Below are positions 1 through 7,516 of a stretch of 8,870 nucleotides of DNA, piece by piece (position 1 is the stretch's first letter; each line of letters starts with the position of its first letter). Both the position numbers and the translations under genes were made by a program. Source of the stretch: an uncultured Planctomycetaceae bacterium (lineage in GTDB: Bacteria > Planctomycetota > Planctomycetia > Pirellulales > Lacipirellulaceae); assembly GCA_937860165.1 (NCBI GenBank), contig CALMBE010000111.1, positions 1 to 8,870 on the forward strand. The letters are read 5' to 3'. Under the pieces are notes generated by a model. That model saw only the letters and a program-made list of their open reading frames with translations. It was not told where the DNA came from and did no database searches.

Positions 1-1245
1 AGCAACCCGGGTATGATCGACGAACTGCTCGACAGTTTGCTCATCGGCAGGCTGCCCGATCTGGAAAGTCTGGAAGAATCGCTCGCCGAACTGACTCGCA
101 ATGCCGAAGACCAAGAGCCGATCCTGCATAGTTTCAAGGCCTCGCAACACTTGCGGATCGGAGTGCGAGATATTCTGGGCAAGGACGATATTCGCGCCAC
201 GCACGCGGAGTTGTCCGATGTCGCAGAGGTGTGTCTCCGTAAGATTGCCGAAATGGAAACAGCCCGACTCATCGAAAAAAGAGGCGAACCGCAGGTAGGA
301 GAATTGGCGGGGCTCGCCGCGAGCGATTCACAGCCGACATCCTATCTGCAATGGCATCCCGGCAGGGAACGTGTTGGCACACCTTCCGAACTGATTGTAC
401 TGGCTCTGGGAAAACTGGGGGGGCGCGAGCCCAATTACCACAGCGATCTCGATTTGGTGTTTCTGTACGAAGCCGACGGACACACGGTCGCCGTCCGCCG
501 CAGTACTGCCGAGCCGACGACGAACAACCACTTTTTCAGCGAATTGGGCCAACGCATCATCAAGCGGATGACCGAGTTTGGGCCCCACGGCCGGCTGTAC
601 GAAGTCGACCCGCGCCTCAGGCCCACCGGACGCAATGGTTCCCTCGCCGTGAGTCTGCCGGGGTTTGTGCGCTATTTTCACGACGGAACCGCGCAGCTCT
701 GGGAACGACTCGCACTCTGCAAGGCCCGCGTGATCGTCGGCCAAGGACCGGCGGCCGAACGCGCGCTCGAAGCCATCACCTCGGCCATCTACTGCCAGCC
801 CTGGCAGCCGAGCGATGCCGAGGAAATTCTCGCCATGCGCCTGAAGCTCGAAGAATCCGCTTCGGTCCGCAATCTGAAACGCGGGCCGGGGGGCACCATG
901 GATACCGAGTTCCTGGTGCAAATGCTCCAACTCAAGCACGGGGCAGCGATGCCCAATGTGCGCATCCCCGGCACCTTGGCGGCACTGAATGCCTTGGAAC
1001 GCGCCGGGATACTCGCTACCGACGACGCGGCAACTCTAACCCGGGCTTACCGGTTGCAAAGATCGGTCGAGGCCCGGATTCGTTTGATGGATTCCGCGGG
1101 CCGTCACGAATTCCCCGCAGAGGACCGCGAGCTCGCGAAGCTGGCCTACTTGATGGGCGAAGCGAATCCCGCGCGACTGGCGCAAGAAGTCTTCGATACT
1201 TGCGGCCAAGTGCGGAGGATTTTTGGGCGGGTGGTGAGTAGGTGA
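1..1245 (+). CDS. glnE: GlnE, glutamine synthetase adenylyltransferase, C-terminal half (5' partial)
   Basis: Bifunctional GlnE adds AMP to, and removes it from, glutamine synthetase in response to nitrogen status through PII. The frame is open from base 1 (Ser-Asn-Pro-Gly before the first Met at 13), so the gene begins outside the window and that Met is internal. About 414 residues are present. They cover the central linker and the C-terminal nucleotidyltransferase (adenylylating) domain. The signature ALGKLGGRE is followed by SDLDLVFLY, which holds the metal-binding Asp pair (first Asp codon 445-447). YEVDPRLRPTGRNG and KRGPGGTMDTEF, both typical of the second GlnE catalytic half, come next, then the helical C-terminal domain. 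The N-terminal deadenylylating half is not visible. The stop lies inside an 8-bp tandem repeat, so the last residues (VVSR) may come from repeat sequence. The gene is convergent with the minus-strand cluster. Family assignment is firm. Confidence 0.94.
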   Translation, partial: SNPGMIDELLDSLLIGRLPDLESLEESLAELTRNAEDQEPILHSFKASQHLRIGVRDILGKDDIRATHAELSDVAEVCLRKIAEMETARLIEKRGEPQVGELAGLAASDSQPTSYLQWHPGRERVGTPSELIVLALGKLGGREPNYHSDLDLVFLYEADGHTVAVRRSTAEPTTNNHFFSELGQRIIKRMTEFGPHGRLYEVDPRLRPTGRNGSLAVSLPGFVRYFHDGTAQLWERLALCKARVIVGQGPAAERALEAITSAIYCQPWQPSDAEEILAMRLKLEESASVRNLKRGPGGTMDTEFLVQMLQLKHGAAMPNVRIPGTLAALNALERAGILATDDAATLTRAYRLQRSVEARIRLMDSAGRHEFPAEDRELAKLAYLMGEANPARLAQEVFDTCGQVRRIFGRVVSR

Positions 1246-1257
1246 GTAGGTGAGTAG
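1234..1257. repeat. Three tandem copies of the 8-mer GTGAGTAG
   Basis: Three exact head-to-tail copies (1234-1241, 1242-1249, 1250-1257) are followed by a partial fourth (GTAG) that runs into the inverted-repeat element. The glnE stop codon TGA (1243-1245) lies within the second copy. The array also carries TGA and TAG in other frames. Confidence 0.9.
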
Positions 1258-1403
1258 GTAGGCCGGAACGAGGTACTCCGCAGTTCCGGCAATTGTTGTG
1301 GTGGAGTTGCGAGTTGCGAGTTGCGAACTCGCGCCGCGCAACTCGTAACTCGCGCCTTTTGGTGTGCTCTGCCGGAACTGCGGGGTACCTTGTTCCGGCC
1401 TAC
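1258..1403. repeat. 146-bp inverted-repeat element with 34-bp arms (MITE- or REP-like)
   Basis: The left arm 1258-1291 and right arm 1370-1403 are reverse complements at 32 of 34 positions, and both contain the GGCCGGAAC...GTTCCGGC core. The interior has three tandem GAGTTGC units (1304-1324) and a perfect 7-bp stem, GCGAGTT/AACTCGC (1316-1322 and 1326-1332, 3-nt loop). More GCAACTC-type inverse copies follow. No coding frame fits. It lies between the convergent 3' ends of glnE and the FHA-EAL gene, so its transcript would fold into a long hairpin from either side. That would suit a bidirectional terminator or a non-autonomous mobile repeat; this role is inference. The impression that such elements recur in planctomycete genomes is from memory and was not searched. 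Confidence 0.85.
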
Positions 1404-1408
1404 GGCCT

Positions 1409-1428
1409 CCGGGGGCGGGACGCCCCGG
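1409..1428. terminator. GC-rich hairpin between convergent genes, terminator-like without a T run
   Basis: CCGGGG(G)CG and CGCCCCGG pair around a GGA loop with one bulged base. The hairpin sits 12 bp beyond the stop of the minus-strand FHA-EAL gene. There is no U-rich tail in either direction, so it is not a classical intrinsic terminator. Position and stability suggest a 3'-end structure. Confidence 0.45.
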
Positions 1429-1440
1429 CTCGCCTTACAT

Positions 1441-2530
1441 TTATTTCAGATTTCCTGGCGTCTCGGGGCGGCCGTAGTAGAAGCCTTGGCCGAGGGTGAA
1501 GCCGAGGTCGCAGCAGACTTGGTGTTCTTCGAGGGTTTCGACCCCTTCGGCGAGCGCGGCGACTCCCAGTTCGATGACCATGCGAACCAAGCTTCCGAGG
1601 AGCTTCTGACGCTCGGGGGTGGCTTGATGGATGTCGCGGATCAGGCACATGTCGAATTTAAGATATTCGGGCGGAACTTCGGTGAGCTCCACGAGTCTGT
1701 CCCGCGCCAAAGTCATCGTAGGCCAATTCAAAATCCAAATCGCGGAGCACGGCGTGTAGATTTCGCATTTCATTGATTCGGGTGATCGCCTTTTCGTGGA
1801 TTTCGAGCACGACTCGCAGGTTCGGAGCCATTTCCCGGAGCTCACGCAGCGAGAAGGCCAAGAGATCGGGTTCTGCCAATTCCGTGGGATGCGTGTTAAC
1901 GAAGAGGATCGGGCTCCCCGGCAAGAGGTTCGAATGACGCACCCCTTCGTGGCGGAGCACGCGGCTGAGCTCGGCTTCCATGTTGAGTACGGCTGCGGCA
2001 GTGAACATGGCTTGGGGAGTGCCCAAACCAAACAACCGGCTCCGACCCAGGAGCTCGTAACCAAGGACTGCGCGAGAATCCATGGCGACGATGGGCTGGT
2101 AGTGGGGGGCCACGACGCGATCGGTGATCAGTTTGTCGAACTGAATGAGCGCGAGAGCCCGATCAGCGGCGTCGTCGTGAATGGTCTGGGAGCTGGTTTG
2201 ATAGCTTTCGATTCCAGCACGAAACACCACTTGGGCAAATTGCAGGAGGTCGCCATGGTTGACCTGACATCGCTGTCGGATCCGCACCCCGTTGAGAAAG
2301 GTTCCATTGGTGCTCCCCAGGTCGTTGACAAACAAACGGTTGTCATCGAGTGAGAGTTCGGCATGGACCCCCGAAACCGAAGGGCAGGGGATCAACAGAT
2401 CGTTGCCAGTCTTGCGACCCACGCGCATCGAGTTGCGTTCGAGTCGCACCCTGCGTACCGGTTCGTCCTTACTGAGTTGACCACTGAGCGACCAAGTGGA
2501 GGTTCGTAAGCCTGGTAATATGTCGATCAT
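1441..2530 (-). pseudogene. FHA-EAL protein (phosphothreonine reader plus c-di-GMP phosphodiesterase domain), frameshifted
   Basis: The start ATG at 2530 (MIDILPG) is 23 bp after the upstream stop. A TTG at 2629 is also in frame but would overlap the upstream gene. Residues about 22-105 form an FHA domain with GR (38-39), S51, H56 and GSTNGTFLNG (72-81), the usual phosphothreonine-binding loops. Residues from about 135 form an EAL domain: ELL (159-161) in place of EAL, N212, E243 and YDDFGAG (271-277). The frame then fails after GAGQTR near 1691-1696 and ends at 1658. The rest of the domain continues in another frame to the stop at 1441, with LVELTEVPPEYLKFD, AEGVET and LGQGF. The retained residues would supply the metal and substrate ligands of a phosphodiesterase, so the restored protein of about 364 residues could be active. 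As read, the product is a 290-residue FHA protein with a broken EAL domain. It is last in the kinase operon. Confidence 0.82.
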
Positions 2531-2553
2531 ATACTGAATCGTTGGTGACGACC

Positions 2554-2957
2554 CTATTCCATAACCATTGTGGAAGTGAAAGTATCGGAGTGCTCCACCG
2601 TGGGTGGCGCGCAAGCCAGGGCTTGCCAAGGGATATCATTGCGGGTGTGAACTCGTTCGGCGTATTCTTGGAAATCGCGGCGGGCATCGATGACCTGGAG
2701 AGCGACATTCACAAGTGGCAAATCACCAACTTCGCAGCAGGCGATGGTTTCACTGGATTCCCAGGACAGTAGCGAAACTTCACTCCCAAGTCGCCCACGG
2801 TGGCGGACAACTTCGTCGCTCGAGAGTGCCTCGGCAGGCAATACCACTAAAGTGTTTCCTACCCCTCCCAGCGCCAGCAAATTCGGTTGTGCCGCCGCGG
2901 CGAGGCCGCAACCCGCGGTGGGAGGCTCAGCGGTTGGGCTTGTCGAGTCGGGGCTCG
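2554..2957 (-). pseudogene. Out-of-frame C-terminal segment of the kinase/tubulin-like gene
   Basis: This minus-strand segment reads on from the kinase/tubulin gene in a -1 frame to the stop at 2554-2556. It gives about 134 residues of normal composition, including QPNLLALGG, VVLPAEAL, CCEVGDLPLVNVA and RRDFQEYAERVHTRNDIPW. The main frame over the same bases becomes rich in Arg, Pro, Trp and Cys and stops at 2859, which looks non-coding. The simplest reading is that the true protein continues through this segment for about 1157 residues and that one base has been lost near the C run at 2950-2953. A separate overlapping small gene starting at the ATG at 3000 is possible but less likely. The function of the segment is not recognised. 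Confidence 0.65.
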
Positions 2958-5900
2958 GATGGTAAGTCTGCTGCCTTGGGTTTCCAGACTTCCCACGCAA
3001 AGCCGTTTCAACGTGGCGAGTAATTCGTTGATGGCTCGGTTGTTGCCCATCATCGCTTCAAAGAGTCCCCCGCGTGAATTGACGAATTCTGCCTGAAAGC
3101 GTTCATCGACGTCTCGGGCGAGTTCGGCAAATTGTTCGCGCAGCATCCGGGCGACTCCCCCCGATTCGTGGGAGGTGGCAAACTCGCCCAAGGAGTTCGA
3201 GAAGTTTTCGTCCGCGTTGCGAGCCGCGAGATTCCGCAGATGCCGGCCGAATTCCACCAGCGATTCGCGGGTCCCTTTCAGTTCGGATTGGAATTTGTCG
3301 GACAGCAGTTGCGTGGCCCGCAAGGCGCTGAAATCGAGTTTCAGTCGATAGTAACTCACGGCACGAGCAAATAGCTCTTTTGGCGAGAGCTCTGTAGTCG
3401 GGGCTTCGGGGTTTGAAAGAATCTCGGCAACGACTTGAGAAAGTTGCTGCTGCAAACACTGCTGCAAGTTCCGGGATTCGAGGATCACACGTTCAAAATG
3501 CTTGGCGAACCAATCGACGCTCCGAACCGCGCCTTCCAGGCGTTCGTCGGGTTGGTTCAGTCGACCCAAGACCCATTTTTCGATCGCAGTCGAGAGCTTC
3601 ATCACCAACGGTCGAATCACCGAATTCAGAGGGCGTTGCAGGACAAACTCGCCCGGCTGATTGGGAGTACCTTCGGGCGCTTCGAACATTCGATTGACCA
3701 ACTCGACGACTTCTCGCAAGGAGGCCCCCCGACCGGTCGAAGTTAAATCTTGGAGCAGATTTCTCAGAACCCCTTCGGCCTGTTTGCCGAATTGGCTCTC
3801 GACGAGATTGCGGGTACTGGCAGCAAGTCCTTCGACACTGATTTGCAGTTGCGAAATGAGTTGCATCGTGCCGCAGATCAGATGGTTGGTATCCGAGTTG
3901 GCTGCGGAACTTGGGCTGGAGGCAGGGACGGAATGTTTGCCATCGGCAACATGATTCGCTTTGCCGGTCCAACTTAGAATGATTCGGTAACTAAGTTCGT
4001 CCGCCAAGAGGTTCAAATGTTGCTTAGAAAGTGTGGAACTGCGATGCAGACCAAAAGTCCGCAACGAGGCCGCTGGGGAATTTGCCGCGCGGGTCGTCTC
4101 GCGGCATTGATCGAAAAACTGTTGGGCCGGCGTGAGCGTTTCCAAGTACAACATTTCGGCGACCGATTCGGCAGCCTCGGTGAGTTCGGATTCTTCGAGG
4201 GCATTGCCCAATTCAACAAAATAGGCGTGGTCGAAGGCCATCTGGCCCGGTTCAAAAGGAGGTAGACCACTGGATTCGTCGCCGGGGTAAAAGCCGTCTG
4301 GCCGAAGAAAATGGTTATATTCGGCGAGCCAGGCATGGGCGTTCACCTTGGCGAGGTCGCGATAGCGTTGTTCACGACCCGTGCTGTGGAGAAACAAGCC
4401 GCTGATACAAGTCTCGGAGACCCCCATTCTGGCGAGCAATGCTCGGACCCAGTAACCGAGGTCCAGCGACATGCCGCTGCCGGTGCCTCCCGACACCGAG
4501 GCGACCAGATAGACGCGGACCGCGTTGCTGCGGAAGGGAATTCCTGTGATCTCGCTGGTTCGGGGGATTGATTCGGAATCAATCGCGCTTGACAAGGCCA
4601 GTCGGATTCGCTGCAAGGTTCGTCTCGAGTTGTCTATCAGTGCCAACCTGCCCAAGGGTCGCAGGCCCTCGGTCAAGAGCGACTTGGGAATGTTGTACAA
4701 CCACCGGCGACTTAGCCAGCGGAAGAGGTGTGCCGAGTTGTCTCGATACTCTTGAGGCTTTCTCAAAGTTAGTGCGAGGGTTTCCTCGGGGTTGAAGGAC
4801 TGAATTTCGCCTTCTTGGGTCAGCTTGGATAATGCACGTTTGTCGGTATCGATCAACAGGAATTGGATCCCCGGGATTCGTCCCGTATTTCCGAGTCGTT
4901 TTTCGAGGCGACTGCGAAATTGTTGCAGCACCACTCCGGCAGTTCCGCCGACACCGATGACTAAGACAGGCGCGGGGCGGAATCCCTCTTCAGTCAAATC
5001 CAGGGGGGGAATCGCGGGGGCCTGCGAGGGCTGGCAGACGGGAACTTCGAGCAGCAGCGAAGAATTTTCTAGGGCAGAATCGTCGTCGTTGTCAAAAAAC
5101 AGAGTTGGCGAGACGGGTCGAAGTGGGGCGGCTTCGGTGGCCCCAAAACTTCGCTCATCGGGTGGAGTATTCTTAGTTTGCGCGACGGGGCTCGAAATGG
5201 GTGTGAGGCATTTCGTGTCCACATCCAGGAGAGCTTTCAGGAACGCACTGCAATTGGCATAGCGTCGCTCGGGATCCTTGGCCAGGGCCCGGGCAACGAC
5301 GTAGCGTTCGCCACTAGGCAGCGATGACAGGTCGGGATTGTCGTGCACATGCTGCAAGGTGAGCTCGGCTGCGGAAATTCCTGGGAATGGCAATCCGCCA
5401 CTGACCATTTCTTGATACAACACTGCCAGGCTGTACTGGTCGCTGTGAACGCTGGGGGCCCCTTGGAAGACTTCGGGTGCCGAATAGGTGGGGGTCAACC
5501 CTCCGACGAGCGAAAGATCGCGGTTGGCGATTTCTTTGACCAAGCCAAAGTCGGCAACCTTAACGTGGTTTCCGACCAACAACAAGTTTTCGGGTTTGAT
5601 ATCCAGGTGCTGGAGGCCATGCCGTCCGGTCAAGAAATCGAGTGCGTCGGCGGTGTCGCTCAAAAAGCCGAGTAATTGATCGCGGGGAATCCCCGGCAGT
5701 CCATTGTGGCGGCATTCGACAAAGCGATCCTTCAAACTGCCGTCGGCCAACTCGGTGACGATCACCAAGCGATTGTCGACGATCTCGATGCGTTCGAGCG
5801 AGAGCAGAAACGGATGGCGCACCGTTTTGATTTTTTCCAACGAATGGAGCTCGCGTTCGGCTCGTTTTTCATTGTGATATCCAAAGACGATTTTCACCGC

Positions 5901-6026
5901 CTTGGTGAGTCCCCCGGGAGCCTCGGCGAGCCAAACTTCGCCATAACCCCCTGCTCCCAGCCGGCGTACAAGCTTATAGCCGGGTACTTGGAGGTTGCTC
6001 GTGTCTTCGAGAACTTGTGGACTCAC
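2859..6026 (-). CDS. Ser/Thr protein kinase fused to a tubulin/FtsZ-like domain
   Basis: The 1055-residue product has two parts. Residues about 17-268 are a Hanks-type kinase: glycine loop GAGGYGEV (24-31), catalytic Lys45 in AVK, catalytic loop HLDIKPEN (140-147), DFG (159-161) and APE (183-185). HLD replaces HRD, so Asp142 is kept but the Arg that usually senses activation-loop phosphorylation is not. After a linker (about 270-350), a tubulin-like GTPase region begins with VIGVGGTAG (356-364) and LIDTD (391-395). The G-box SGGTGSG follows at 512-518, then a long helical region. This resembles the Tubulin_2 type known in diverse bacteria. No membrane segment was seen, so it is probably cytoplasmic. 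The start is GTG at 6026; no Shine-Dalgarno is visible. It lies 38 bp after the AAA+ gene, in an apparent operon. The last 32 residues look out of frame, and the real C-terminus probably continues to 2554. Confidence 0.88.
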   Translation of the reverse strand: MSPQVLEDTSNLQVPGYKLVRRLGAGGYGEVWLAEAPGGLTKAVKIVFGYHNEKRAERELHSLEKIKTVRHPFLLSLERIEIVDNRLVIVTELADGSLKDRFVECRHNGLPGIPRDQLLGFLSDTADALDFLTGRHGLQHLDIKPENLLLVGNHVKVADFGLVKEIANRDLSLVGGLTPTYSAPEVFQGAPSVHSDQYSLAVLYQEMVSGGLPFPGISAAELTLQHVHDNPDLSSLPSGERYVVARALAKDPERRYANCSAFLKALLDVDTKCLTPISSPVAQTKNTPPDERSFGATEAAPLRPVSPTLFFDNDDDSALENSSLLLEVPVCQPSQAPAIPPLDLTEEGFRPAPVLVIGVGGTAGVVLQQFRSRLEKRLGNTGRIPGIQFLLIDTDKRALSKLTQEGEIQSFNPEETLALTLRKPQEYRDNSAHLFRWLSRRWLYNIPKSLLTEGLRPLGRLALIDNSRRTLQRIRLALSSAIDSESIPRTSEITGIPFRSNAVRVYLVASVSGGTGSGMSLDLGYWVRALLARMGVSETCISGLFLHSTGREQRYRDLAKVNAHAWLAEYNHFLRPDGFYPGDESSGLPPFEPGQMAFDHAYFVELGNALEESELTEAAESVAEMLYLETLTPAQQFFDQCRETTRAANSPAASLRTFGLHRSSTLSKQHLNLLADELSYRIILSWTGKANHVADGKHSVPASSPSSAANSDTNHLICGTMQLISQLQISVEGLAASTRNLVESQFGKQAEGVLRNLLQDLTSTGRGASLREVVELVNRMFEAPEGTPNQPGEFVLQRPLNSVIRPLVMKLSTAIEKWVLGRLNQPDERLEGAVRSVDWFAKHFERVILESRNLQQCLQQQLSQVVAEILSNPEAPTTELSPKELFARAVSYYRLKLDFSALRATQLLSDKFQSELKGTRESLVEFGRHLRNLAARNADENFSNSLGEFATSHESGGVARMLREQFAELARDVDERFQAEFVNSRGGLFEAMMGNNRAINELLATLKRLCVGSLETQGSRLTIRAPTRQAQPLSLPPRVAASPRRHNRICWRWEG

Positions 6027-6064
6027 GGGTGAGACTCGTGTTTGGTGTTAACGGGGTGGCGGTG

Positions 6065-7390
6065 CTACTTGCCCGAGACGGCGGTAAAATAACTTTTCAC
6101 GACTCGATCCAACAGATCGGGTCGCAACTGGACGGGGATTCCGTTGTAACAGCAGTAGTTTTTAATCTGGGTGAGCAAGTCTCGTGCCTGGCAGCGGCGG
6201 AGTGGGCGTCGGAAAGGTCGGTAGTGAACGTCGAGCAGGTAGTCGACTGCCTGGGGGCTGTAGGGGCATCCCACACTGCGACAAAAAATCTCGAACAACC
6301 CGCGAAACTCTTCAACCGATGGATCCCCCACTTCGATCTTGTAGGGAATTCTGCGGAGGAAGGCGTCGTCTGCCAGATCGTTGGGATCGAGATTGGTCGA
6401 AAATATGATCAATTGCTCGAAGGGTACCTGGATTTTTTTCCCGGTGGCCAAGGTGAGAAAATCTTGGCGATTCTCGAGTGGCACGATCCAGCGATTCAGC
6501 AATGCGGCGGGCTCGACACGCTGCCTGCCGAAGTCGTCGATTAGCAAGCAACCACAGTTGCTCTTCATCTGGAGCGAGGCTTCGCTGACGTTCAAGATGG
6601 GATCGTGATGCACTTCCAGGCTGTCCATGGTGAGCTCGCCTCCGACGACAACCGTGGGACGACGAATCTTGATCCACCGGGGGTCCCCCGAGCTGGATTT
6701 TAAGAAGCCCTGCTCGGAATTCGTCACGGGCTCATGGAAGGCGGAATCATACAGCTTGATAAACAGACCATCCTCGCAGATGCAGCGCGGAATCCAAATC
6801 GGTTGGCCAAAGCATTTCGTGATTCTGCGGGCAATCAAAGTCTTGCCGTTGCCGGGAGCCCCGTACAGAAAGAGCCCCGCCCCGGAATTGATAGCCGGGC
6901 CGAGCAATTCCAACATCTCCGTTGGCACAGAGATGTCGGCGAATGCCGCCTCGAGCTGCCGCTTCAACACCGGTTCGGCGCGAATTGTTTGGGCATCGAC
7001 GGACAGAATATAATCTTCCAAGGGGACCGGCACGGGCCCAACATAGGCGCAGGACCGCATGGTTGCCCGGGCCTGTTCGGCACCAAGTTCCGTCAGCGTA
7101 TAGAAAAAGTCACCCGGCCCCGCGGTTCCCTTGTGTACCAGCAGTTGGCGCGAGCGGAGTGCGGTCAACAAGTCTTCGAGTAAGGAAAACGAGAGGCACA
7201 TTCTCTTGGCCAAGTCACGACCAGTGATAGAACCCACTTGGAGCACATGCTTGAGCATGAGTGCCTCGATCAACACGGGACTAATCCCCGTGTCTTCGAG
7301 AGTCTTAGGTTCGGGGGGACGATAAGCGTCGTCGTTGAGCAAGGACTCAAGAATGCCACCCTCGGCCATGGGTAATATGCTTGTCGTCAT
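6065..7390 (-). CDS. AAA+ ATPase with N-terminal winged-helix-like domain
   Basis: 441 residues from ATG at 7390. Residues about 35-110 resemble a winged helix: a GRDLAKRM recognition-type helix, then LLTALRSRQLLVHK and a TLTELGAEQA wing/helix. The AAA+ module follows with Walker A GAPGNGKT (177-184), Walker B LLIDDF (282-287) and sensor-1 STN (331-333). Probable arginine-finger residues lie in FLRRIPYK (344-351) and sensor-2 arginines in PLRRCQARDLL (396-405). Walker B reads DD rather than the common DE. The insert between the Walker motifs (about 200-275) is long. No enzymatic domain is attached, so it probably remodels or loads a partner protein or acts as a regulator. The best partner candidate is the kinase/tubulin-like protein encoded 38 bp downstream. 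The upstream gap holds structured repeats and no convincing promoter. The family is firm; the biological role is not known. Confidence 0.9.
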   Translation of the reverse strand: MTTSILPMAEGGILESLLNDDAYRPPEPKTLEDTGISPVLIEALMLKHVLQVGSITGRDLAKRMCLSFSLLEDLLTALRSRQLLVHKGTAGPGDFFYTLTELGAEQARATMRSCAYVGPVPVPLEDYILSVDAQTIRAEPVLKRQLEAAFADISVPTEMLELLGPAINSGAGLFLYGAPGNGKTLIARRITKCFGQPIWIPRCICEDGLFIKLYDSAFHEPVTNSEQGFLKSSSGDPRWIKIRRPTVVVGGELTMDSLEVHHDPILNVSEASLQMKSNCGCLLIDDFGRQRVEPAALLNRWIVPLENRQDFLTLATGKKIQVPFEQLIIFSTNLDPNDLADDAFLRRIPYKIEVGDPSVEEFRGLFEIFCRSVGCPYSPQAVDYLLDVHYRPFRRPLRRCQARDLLTQIKNYCCYNGIPVQLRPDLLDRVVKSYFTAVSGK

Positions 7391-7433
7391 TGTTTACTTT
7401 TCAGTGAAGGGGGATTTGGTTTCGAGGTGTTCT

Positions 7434-7509
7434 GGCGAGCGGGGGATGTAAGTCCCCTGCAATTGTTTGCAGTGGGTTCACTGCAGTGGGTTAACACCCA
7501 CCGCTCGCC
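7434..7509. repeat. 76-bp multi-hairpin element closed by a 9-bp stem
   Basis: GGCGAGCGG (7434-7442) and CCGCTCGCC (7501-7509) are perfect reverse complements. Inside are GGGA/TCCC (7443-7446, 7453-7456), CTGCAA/TTGCAG (7457-7462, 7467-7472), GCAGTG/CACTGC (7469-7474, 7479-7484) and TGGGT/ACCCA (7487-7491, 7496-7500). The second and third hairpins overlap and so are alternatives. The 10-mer GCAGTGGGTT occurs twice, 14 bp apart. No open frame is supported. It lies 44 bp upstream of the AAA+ start on the minus strand. A dispersed intergenic repeat or an RNA structure are both possible. Confidence 0.75.
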
Positions 7510-7516
7510 CGTTAAG

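Noticed and set aside
328..939. Long open frame on the minus strand inside glnE (203 codons), plus a plus-strand frame at 351-1241.
   Set aside because: Both overlap the clearly recognisable GlnE catalytic domain and have no domain-like motifs. They are a by-product of GC-rich codon use.
1293..1776. Plus-strand frames running from the inverted-repeat element into the EAL region.
   Set aside because: They start inside repeat sequence and are antisense to conserved EAL motifs.
2530..2629. TTG at 2629 as start of the FHA-EAL gene.
   Set aside because: It would overlap the C-terminal coding segment of the upstream gene, and the extra 33 residues are not part of the FHA domain. The ATG at 2530 fits the spacing better.
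2900..2985. Programmed -1 ribosomal frameshift in the kinase/tubulin gene.
   Set aside because: No X XXY YYZ slippery heptamer was found in the zero frame near the switch. A one-base loss at the C run is simpler.
6017..6544. Plus-strand frame of 175 codons opposite the end of the AAA+ gene.
   Set aside because: It is antisense to conserved AAA+ sequence and has no recognisable motif.
7434..7509. tRNA gene, suggested by the 76-nt length and cloverleaf-like pairing.
   Set aside because: The T arm lacks the GTTCGAAT-type 7-nt loop, and the last hairpin has a 4-nt loop. The middle hairpins overlap, and there is no proper anticodon loop or variable region.
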